From the NCBI GenBank assembly GCA_950295325.1, contig OX485808.1, forward strand, positions 25,690,527 through 25,754,526: a stretch of 64,000 nucleotides of DNA, written 5' to 3'. Below the pieces are notes generated by a model, which did not search any database, was not told the DNA's origin, and worked only from the letters and a program-made list of their open reading frames with translations. Positions 57,180-64,000 of the stretch are shown piece after piece. The position numbers and the translations under genes are program-made. Each line of letters starts with the position of its first letter. Position 1 is the stretch's first letter. This DNA is from Polytrichum commune (taxonomy: Eukaryota > Streptophyta > Polytrichopsida > Polytrichales > Polytrichaceae).

Positions 57180-58457
57180 CTAATCGTTACAATTATTGCG
57201 TAAATGATTCGTTGGGGGGGGGGGGTGATTTATGTGTATTTGTATGTATTGGTATAGGTATGGGAGCGAGAGTATTGTTTGTGCATGTAGTGGGTGCGCG
57301 GCTTGAAAAATGGGTTGGAATGTTTTGGCGAGGTGTTGGTATTCGAGTTGGAGTTTGATTGTACTCGGTATGAAGTATGTCGTTTGTCTTCTTTTGTGGT
57401 CGGTGGGGTGTGTTTTTAGGAGGTCGGGCATAGGTCCCGGGTTGGGGTGGATATCACCGCATTGTAATATGAGTAGAAGTTGTTGAGTGTGGCGTTTTAT
57501 TGTTATGCTTGATTGTGGTTTTTTGTTGAATAGTGGTGTGATGTTTTTAGTTTGGTTCTTATGAGGGGGGAAAAGATTTGGTGGTGTGTTCATATTGAGT
57601 GTATGTTTGGGTGTATGGGAGGTATAGCTAGGTTGTTTTAGTTGGGTTAAGTTGTGATTTGGTGATTGGGGTGTATGTTGTTTGGTGTATTCTTCAAGTG
57701 TGTTCTTGAGGAGTGTGTAGTTTGTGTTGAGTGTGAGTATGTTGTGCTTGAGGTATTGTCCTTGCTTTAGGGTGTGTTTTATTATGGGGTTTGTGAGGGT
57801 GTGTGCTTGAGGTCCCGGATTTGTTTGGATGTCACCTCCTAAAAGAATGATTATAGAGTTGTTCCATATGTAGTACTGGATGGCCTTACTTTTGGGATTT
57901 TTGAGATTTATGTGGGTTATGTGTCGAAAGTTGCCTATGTATGTTATGGTATAAATGAGTAGGTTTGGAGTTTTGGGATGGGTTATGGGTATGGTTGACA
58001 TGTTGCTTGGTGTGTTGTGTATGTGTTTGTGGTGTGGGGAGGTGATTGAGGATTTGTGGTTGTGTTGGTGTATGTGGTGCGGTTGTTGTGTATGGTGTTG
58101 TTGTTGGCTTTGGTATGTTCGAGTTAATTTAATTTTGTGTGTTAATGAGGGGTTGTTATAGGCTATGAGTGTGGTGAGGGTGATAGTGAGAATGATGATT
58201 CTAGTTATGGTGTGGTTGTAGTGAATATTTTGTGTTGGGGAAGGATTGGGTGTATGTTGGTATGTGTGTTGGGGGTGGTTGTTTGATTTCTTTGTTGTTC
58301 TTGATATGTGTATGTTATGGTTTCTTTGTGTGGCACATGTGTTGTGTGTTGGAGAAGAGTTGTATGAAAAAATGGCCATTTTATTTATAAGTAAATAGAG
58401 GCTACATAGTTTGTGTATGGTATACGTCCATGCGTATGCTAGTATCTTGCTATTCAT
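57180..58457 (-). CDS. ORF2 N-terminal region with two 2A-like motifs
   Basis: 425 codons starting at ATG 58457, which overlaps the ORF1 stop (ATGAATAG). The region is rich in His, Thr, Asn, Gln and Pro, with a hydrophobic stretch (RIIILTITLTTLIAY) near residue 87. Two motifs end in NPGP after a hydrophobic run, as in 2A ribosome-skipping peptides: IIILLGGDIQTNPGP (residues 202-216, 57810 upward) and LLLILQCGDIHPNPGP (327-342, 57432 upward). The canonical 2A core is D-V/I-E-x-N-P-G-P. Here the Glu is Gln in the first and His in the second, so activity is uncertain. Skipping at both sites would release two leader peptides from the endonuclease-RT polyprotein. The block ends in a stop at 57180, but the endonuclease continues in the same frame. 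Confidence 0.7.
   Translation of the reverse strand: MNSKILAYAWTYTIHKLCSLYLLINKMAIFSYNSSPTHNTCATQRNHNIHISRTTKKSNNHPQHTYQHTPNPSPTQNIHYNHTITRIIILTITLTTLIAYNNPSLTHKIKLTRTYQSQQQHHTQQPHHIHQHNHKSSITSPHHKHIHNTPSNMSTIPITHPKTPNLLIYTITYIGNFRHITHINLKNPKSKAIQYYIWNNSIIILLGGDIQTNPGPQAHTLTNPIIKHTLKQGQYLKHNILTLNTNYTLLKNTLEEYTKQHTPQSPNHNLTQLKQPSYTSHTPKHTLNMNTPPNLFPPHKNQTKNITPLFNKKPQSSITIKRHTQQLLLILQCGDIHPNPGPMPDLLKTHPTDHKRRQTTYFIPSTIKLQLEYQHLAKTFQPIFQAAHPLHAQTILSLPYLYQYIQIHINHPPPPTNHLRNNCND
57432..57476 (-). other. 2A-like motif 2 (CGDIHPNPGP)
   Basis: A leucine-rich stretch followed by G-D-I-H-P-N-P-G-P, 126 residues after motif 1. His replaces the canonical Glu. The same spacing pattern (hydrophobic, then CGD/GGD-I, then NPGP) in both supports a common function. 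Confidence 0.55.
57810..57851 (-). other. 2A-like motif 1 (GGDIQTNPGP)
   Basis: A hydrophobic stretch followed by G-D-I-Q-T-N-P-G-P. Skipping, if active, would occur between the final Gly and Pro. The Glu of the canonical core is Gln. Confidence 0.55.
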
Positions 58458-60537
58458 GAAGATGTTGGTGGTCTTTGTGGAGGCTTGGTGAGGGACTCCG
58501 GTAGTGAGCGCCCGAAAATCCCGGTGGTGCTAGGTGTGTGTTGGGCTCCCCCGCATGAGTGTTGACCATGGACGAGCTTGGTGCGTGAGGGAGTCGTGCG
58601 ATGTTGGTGTGGGGGGGCTCTGGTGAGGTGGCGGCAAGCGTTTGCATAATGTTGTGTATGAGATTATTGGATTGTTGAAATTCCATCGCCATGGCACTCA
58701 TGATGTTGTGGATGTTTGTGGCGTGAGTCTTGAGCGTGTCCGTAGAAGCTTCGATTCTCTTATCGGTGTTGAGATTGATATTGTGGGTGAGCGATGTGAG
58801 TTTGCCGTCCACCGTTTCGACCAACTCCTTAATGGTCTTGGTGAAGAATTTCTCCGATACAAGAGGGGAGGCGGCGGCGGTGTTGCTCATAGCTTGGGCT
58901 TTTTGTGCAATGACTTCACGAACGGGAGCGTGTGCTAGTCGTATGGCCGTTTGGTTAGGTGAGGTCCCGTCGATGCTCCCTTTGTGGGGGATGAAGTCCA
59001 CTCGCCTCCCTAGGATGTAGGTAGACTTTCGCAACCACTCCGTGTAGACCGCCGCATTGAGACACTGGATGTGGCACCACCCGGCTTGGCGATCATCCGC
59101 TTGGTTGGGGTTGTGGCCGTAAGTAATGCCGGAGATGTTTTCCTCCCCGAAGAGCCTCTTGAGTGCCTTGGTGATGGTTGATTGTGATTCACGTTGAGGT
59201 AAATTATTAGCTACAAGAGTGGTGCTTATTCTAAGCTTCGATAGATTGCCTACGTCTTTGTCCTTAGTAATGCTTACCTTTAACTTTTCGGAGCGGTAGG
59301 TTAGCCCGTTGCTAAGGATGTCATCCTGCGCCTCTTCGGTCGTAAGGGTGATGAAGGCGAAGTCCCTCTCTTCATCCGCCTTAGTGAGCGATAGTATTTC
59401 TACCTCTCGGCCTTCGTAGTAGGATTCGCTCATGAGGGTGCGAAGTATGTCAATGGCCGTGCTACCTCGGAGGGTGGCGCCTTTGAGATGGAGCCGCATG
59501 TTTTTGGCCTTCGTGATGAGTTCGAAGCCTTTCTCCACTTTGCCGATGACTCATTCTCCATCTCCCATTGTCATTACAAAAGCGCGTTCTCCACGAAGAA
59601 GAGCTAGTCCATCTCTTTTTGGGTGTTGTAAGTGGATTTTAAGGAATCCGGCCCAATTCCTAGTGACCGTGTTGATGCCTATATCAATCGGGTTGGAGTA
59701 GGTGGAGCCTAGGGGGATGCTCATGAGCCGGAGCCGCTCCATGCATGCGGTCTTGACTTCTTGCCGACTAAGCTTCTTGTATTCGCCATCGAACCTTATA
59801 GTGACATGAAATCCTTCGGTGAGGCCCGTGTCTTGAGAAATTTTCTCATACATGGGTATTTGGGTGAAGTGTAAATGTTGACCGGGTACCGCGTCCGGGC
59901 GTTCGGAGGGGTAGAGAAATTGCTTTGTCCTTGGGAATGCTCGTCTAAGCAATCGAAATTCTTGAATTTCGTTGGGGGGTGTTCCGGTGGCGTTGAATTC
60001 CTCATCCATGCGCTTCTCTTGTGACTCCTTCTTTCCTCTTTGTGTGGAGAGTGCTTCTTGCATGTAGAATCCCAACCACATTCGTCCTACCATGTCAATG
60101 CCAAGGGTGGTTAGCCTTTTGGGTCGTGTATGTGTGGAGGATGGTGTGGACTTACTTGGGATGGTGGGTGTGGATGTGGCGGTGTAGTCCGCGGCTTTTC
60201 TTCTCTTGGTGTTTTGACTTTCCGAGGCATCATGTAACCGAGGATTGTGGTATGGTAGCGTTGGTGGTGTGTTTTCACCAATTTGTACGGACTTCCATGG
60301 TGTTGCTTGGGCCCCTTGTATGGAATCACCTCCTAGTGAGACTTGTAGGGAGCTACCGCCTCACTCGGGAGACACGTTTTCGAGTTGGGCATCCATGTCA
60401 AGGTCTTCATCAGCTCCAAAGTCGTGATGTGAAGGTTGTGATTTGTGAGAAGTCGGCGGCTGAGCTAGGACTTGTTGTCGGAATTCGGTGTATTGGTCCT
60501 AGAGGGTGGATGACAGTTGATGGATGGGCTACGCCAT
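58450..60537 (-). pseudogene. ORF1: RNA-binding protein with two RRM-like domains
   Basis: One reading frame runs from ATG 60537 to TAG 58450 (696 codons), broken by four stops: TAG 60529-60531, TAG 60499-60501, TGA 60361-60363 and TGA 59551-59553. The region between the last two stops and the region after them are both open and clearly continuous (MTMGDGE, stop, VIGKVEKGFEL). The N-terminal third is low complexity with a basic NTKRRK motif (possible nuclear signal). Two RRM-like units follow: one with ERDFAFITL (RNP1-like), then TLVANNLP (RNP2-like) with AGWCHIQCL (RNP1-like). The C-terminus has a helical segment (EKFFTKTIKELVETVDGKL) and a Pro/His-rich tail. RRM-type ORF1 proteins coat LINE RNA. 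Start at 60537 is chosen as the furthest in-frame ATG with consistent content, and is uncertain. Confidence 0.68.
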
Positions 60538-62024
60538 GTTGTCCAGGTAGCTGGACTTGGATGACAGAGCGGAATAAGACCGTTGGTGGGGGGTCTCGGT
60601 GGGCTCTGAGTTTCGGTGTTGTCTCTGGCTCTCGGTGTCGTCTCTGGCTTGCTGTGTAGTTTGATGTCGCTGTGTTAGTCCGTTGGGTGCGGAATTGTCT
60701 TGGGGGTCGAATGGTTGGCGTAGAGTCTGGTGTGGTTGCTGCTGGGTGTCGACTCGCTTTTTCTTGCCTGAGTCTCTTCTCGGATGTCGAGTGCGATTGT
60801 TGTGTGCTAGATGGGGAGGGCTGTGGCGACTGCTGTGTGTATCTGTTAGAAACAGTGCATTGGGTGTGTGAGAATTGTGGGAAGAGGAGGAGGAATTGTG
60901 ATATGTGTGGGAATTGAGGTGTTCAGTGCGGGGAGGGAAGGGATGGATTGCGGAGTGTGTGAAAATAGAGGAGAAGTGCGGTGGTAAGGGGGAGAGGTGA
61001 TGTAGTGTTGAATTTGACTAGGTGGTGCGTGAATGGAGAGGTTTTTAGGAGATGTAGGACTTACCTCGTTTCTGTGGTGTGCTTGCTTGTTGTTGCAGTG
61101 AGTGGAGCTTGAGCTGATGTGGCACGTTCGCTGGTGCAGTTCAAGCTGTTGCAATTCGTGGGTGTAGTCTAGACTGCCGGGATATGTTGGTGTTGTTGGA
61201 GGGCGGGTACCTGTCTTCGGGGTCCTGTCTTGTTTGCGGCTGTGTTGTGCGGCCGTCTGTGTCTTGGCAGGGTCCGTTGGAATTACTTTGGTGTGGCATG
61301 TGGGCTTCCACGGCACCTTTCGATCAGCGGGGTCGTCTCTGTTCTCGGAGTGTGGTAGGAGCAGGAGTCTGCGGAGGCGAGGGATGCAGCTGTATGTCGA
61401 AGCTTGATGAGTGCGGTGGATGGAGTGTGTAATAGTCTGTTGAACCTGTCTGGGGACTGCCTGTACTATTGTGTGTAGGGTGAGAGTGAGATGGTTCGAA
61501 AGGGCAATGGGGTGTGAGAGATTGGAGTTGCAGTGGGGGTGTGTGAGGAAGGTAGTCAAGAGAGGGGTGAGAAGAGAGTGAGGGGTCTTGCTGCTGTAGG
61601 TTGATGTGATGCGGAGTATGCTGTTGAGCTGAGTAGTGTGTATGTGTATGGGGTGAGAGAGGTGAGTGAATGTTGTAGGCGGCAGCTGTGTGAGTGTGAA
61701 GAGAGAGATGTTGTGGACAGTGTAGCGGTTCGTGTTAAGTAGTGGATTATGAGGGTGGGCGTGAATTGGTGGGTGTGTGTTGCCGTTCTTGGCTGTCAGT
61801 ATAGTGGGGATCGTCCAGGTGTGTTGAAGGTTTTTTTGAGAGGTGGCAGCGGAGGGTGTGACTTCGGCGGGGTTCTTGATTTGGTCGAGTGTAGTTGGTG
61901 GTGTAAATTTGTGAGTGGATGTGAGGGATGTGTGTGCTGGTTGGGTAGCTTTCTGTGTTTTTTTTGGGGGGGTTTATTTGTTGTGCTAGTATGGGCATTT
62001 TTGGCGCTTCTCTTTGTGGGTGTA
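60538..62024 (-). other. LINE 5' region (possible leader or upstream ORF)
   Basis: The minus strand is C/A/T-rich and poor in G, with short frames of His, Pro, Thr and Ser (237 codons at 61559-60846 is the longest). No domain is recognised and the composition alone allows long frames, so I do not call a gene. It is most likely the 5' UTR or promoter of the LINE, continuing past the solo LTR to 63969-64000. Confidence 0.5.
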
Positions 62025-63963
62025 TGTGAGCCCAAATTGATGCCCACATTGGTTGTTAACATTTGTAAAACATTACAAGTGGTGTTTTGGTGATTTATGA
62101 TTATTTACAAAAATATAAAAAGAGTGAAGCTTGAAGAAAGCTTAGTTTGAAGCATTAGGCTTTTGTGGAGTAGATTTAAGTAGGAGAAGAACAAACCTTG
62201 GTAAAGTGTGGTAGGTAGAAAGCCAAGGTTAGTTAAATGTTTGAATTAGGATCCTTGTTGATCATTTGAGGGAGGAAGGCTTAGGAGATAGGATTAGAGC
62301 CTACAAAGTAGGAGGAAATCTCGAGGGCTTATCGTGAGTCTTGAGGGTGCTCACCCCCTCAAACTCACTATATAATCCCTCATTCTTCCCTCACTCATCA
62401 TTTCTTCCCTTCGTGCTCCAAGGCACCCCACGTGTTATAAGTGTGGGTGTGTTGGAAGCAAGATTGGAGCACATGTGTGTGCTTAGTTTTTAGTTGGAGA
62501 GCCAAGACTAGTTGGCCTTGAAGAGGGCTTGACCTCTTGTTAGAATTAGTTTTGGTGTGAATAATTTTAAGATATTTTATGGCTTCAAGTTGTAAGGGGC
62601 ATAACTTCCGAGCAGAAGAAGATACTTCATTGAAATTTAGAGGGTTAGTAAAAAACTTGTTTATATGAACATGGTCAAAATCTGAGGATATTTGGAGTAC
62701 TGGAGCAGCAGTTATGACATTCTGAACTTTGCCTACATTTTTGAGCTGAAATGGGCATAACTCCTGGACGGAGGCTTGGAAACGCATGAAATTTTGAGGG
62801 ATGCTTTATTCTTAGGTTTCCTAGTTGTGGTACAAATTTCAACTCATTCTAAATAGATGAGAAGGAGATATATCATTCTGAAGTGTTTTCAAAAGTTGCA
62901 GACTAAAAAGGCCATAACGTTTTCGCAGAAAATGAAAATAGTTTGAAATTTCAGGGGGTCACAAAAAATTAGTTTTTGTGATTGCTCTCAACATTTGAAG
63001 TTCTTTGGAGCCTGTGAGAGGAAATTATGACATTCTGAACTTTGCCTACATTTTCGAGCTGAAATGGGCATAACTCCTGGACAGAGGCTTGAAAACGCAT
63101 GAAATTTTGAGGTATGCTTTGTTCTTAGGTTTCCTAGTTGTGGTACAAATTTCAAGTCATTCCGACTAGATGAGAAGGAGATATATCATTCTGAAGTGTT
63201 TTCAAGAGTTGCAGACTAAAAAGGCCATAACGTTTTGGCAGAAAATGAAAATAGTTTGAAATTTCAGGGGGTCATAAACAATTAGTTTTTTGTGATTGCT
63301 CCCAAAATTTGAAGTTCTTCGGAGCCTGTGAGATGAAGTTATGACATTCTGAAATCTAGGTAGACTGACACACTAAAATGGTCATAACTGTCGGACAGAA
63401 AATGAGATAGGCTCACAAATTGGTGAGATGTTTTTTGCTTTGTCTCCCTAGTTACAGATAAAATTTCAGGACATTCCGAGAAGTAATGGAAGAGTTACAC
63501 TATTAGCTAGTAAAGTCTAGGGGAACAAAGGAAGTTTGTTTGGTTCCATTAGGGATAACCATTAGTTCATTAAACCAATATAGTGGTTGAAGCGTGAGGA
63601 GAAAACTACAATAAGTGACAAGTATTTATCAATACTTAAACTTGTGTAATTCATGGAATCAATAAGCGAGAACTCATGTAGTAGTGTGGAGTCGACGGCA
63701 ATGACTCACTTCACAAGAGGGATATCTTTAAAGGCATGCGTGGCCAAAGCGGCCGGGTGGAGTTTAGAGAAGTACAAGGATGTGACATTACCCGAGATTA
63801 AAGAGTGTAAGAAGACATAATATAGACTTGGCTAAGTTGTGTATATTCCAACGATAGATTGGAATCATACATTGTGTTACAAAGAGAGAAATCTCTACAT
63901 GTCATTATAAACTTCTCCATTCGGGCTAGGACGAAATTGAAGGGTGGAGGCTTTTTGGTGACA
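62025..63963 (+). mobile_element. Solo LTR 5 inserted in the LINE 5' region, TSD GTGTA/GTGTG
   Basis: It starts TGTGAGCCCAAATTGATGCCC and shares ACAAAAATATAAAAAGAGTG with the LTRs at 13985 and 25860. TATA box CTATATAATCC at 62368, then CCTTCGTGCTCCAAGGCACCCC as in the copy at 25860. The 3' end (CGGGCTAGGACGAAATTGAAGGGTGG...GGTGACA) is a diverged form of the family end. Flanks GTGTA (62020-62024) and GTGTG (63964-63968) differ at one base. 1939 bp, enlarged by internal duplications (62560-63420). No internal retrotransposon domain is present, so it is a solo LTR, in the opposite orientation to the LINE. Confidence 0.78.
62580..63420. repeat. 313-bp tandem duplication built from about 100-bp subunits, inside solo LTR 5
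   Basis: Copies begin at 62716, 63029 and (partial) 63343 with GACATTCTGAACTTTGCC or GACATTCTGAAATC, so the period is about 313 bp. Within each copy, related subunits recur about every 100-110 bp with the motif CATAAC...CGGACAGA or CATAACGTTTTSGCAGAAAATG. This is a higher-order repeat. Confidence 0.85.
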
Positions 63964-63968
63964 GTGTG

Positions 63969-64000
63969 TGCATGTGTTGCTGATATGGCTTGTTGTTCTT
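63969..64000 (-). other. Continuation of the LINE 5' region at the window edge
   Basis: After the LTR's target duplication the T/G-rich sequence typical of the LINE plus strand resumes. Too short to say more. Confidence 0.4.

Larger units (their letters stand above)
50178..64000 (-). mobile_element. Dualen/RandI-like dual-endonuclease non-LTR retrotransposon
   Basis: On the minus strand the order is: 5' region (beyond 64000 to 60538, split by a solo LTR), ORF1 with RRM-like domains (60537-58450), then ORF2 (58457-50386) with two 2A-like motifs, AP endonuclease, reverse transcriptase, RNase H and a C-terminal CCHC plus KPD-x14-E restriction-like endonuclease module, then a short 3' UTR with a hairpin and (TTC)n tail. 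APE plus restriction-like endonuclease in one element defines the Dualen/RandI clade. Without the LTR the visible part is about 11.9 kb, very long for a plant LINE. ORF1 has four in-frame stops and ORF2 at least eight lesions, so the copy is very probably inactive. The right boundary lies outside the window. Confidence 0.82.

Noticed and set aside
60021-60659. 212-codon plus-strand frame
   Set aside because: It lies opposite ORF1 of the LINE, is Trp/Cys/Val-rich from a G/T-rich strand and has no domain. It is a shadow of the C/A-rich coding strand.
60846-61559. 237-codon minus-strand frame in the LINE 5' region
   Set aside because: His/Pro/Thr/Ser-rich with no domain. The G-poor composition makes long frames likely. 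Kept only as part of the 5' region.

Overview
This 64 kb window is AT-rich plant nuclear DNA made almost entirely of transposable elements and their relics. I find no intact single-copy host gene, rRNA, tRNA or CRISPR array. Plant origin is inferred from GT-AG introns in a degenerate gene, solo LTRs with 5-bp target-site duplications (TSDs), CACTA, hAT, Harbinger and pogo elements with their MITEs, tRNA-like SINEs, and a Dualen-like LINE. The repeat density suggests a large genome, and a fern, lycophyte or gymnosperm is plausible, but I cannot name the species.

Layout. 1-9000: gene-poor, with a hairpin at 157-240, a 220-bp tandem duplication at 1196-1640 and an LTR 3' fragment near 4125-4610. 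9002-12503: minus-strand exons of a decayed multi-exon gene whose last recognisable part resembles the C-terminal half of a beta-class N6-adenine/N4-cytosine DNA methyltransferase. 13790-19960: a MULE-like/SWIM transposase pseudogene split by two solo LTRs and one unclassified insertion. 20815-24890: a dispersed repeat, a composite microsatellite, a hAT-type element with a perfect 8-bp TSD, a LINE relic and a CACTA MITE. 25247-30622: an outer solo LTR with two further solo LTRs nested inside, one enlarged by a minisatellite. 33-35 kb: SINEs and a Harbinger/Tourist-type MITE. 40.3-41.2 kb: a Harbinger transposase pseudogene. 42.9-48.7 kb: MITE families and foldback structures. 48868-49859: an internally deleted pogo/Tigger element.

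50.2 kb to the right edge, minus strand: a very long non-LTR retrotransposon, itself broken by a solo LTR at 62025-63963. ORF1 carries two RRM-like domains. ORF2 begins with an ATG that overlaps the ORF1 stop. It then encodes, in order, two 2A-like NPGP motifs, an AP endonuclease, a reverse transcriptase, an RNase H, and a C-terminal CCHC plus KPD...E restriction-like endonuclease module. An AP endonuclease together with a restriction-like endonuclease is the hallmark of the Dualen/RandI clade, described from Chlamydomonas. With the 2A-like motifs and the stop/start overlap, this is the most unusual system here. The copy has many stops and frameshifts and is probably dead, although the RNase H plus restriction-like endonuclease frame is still open for more than 800 codons.
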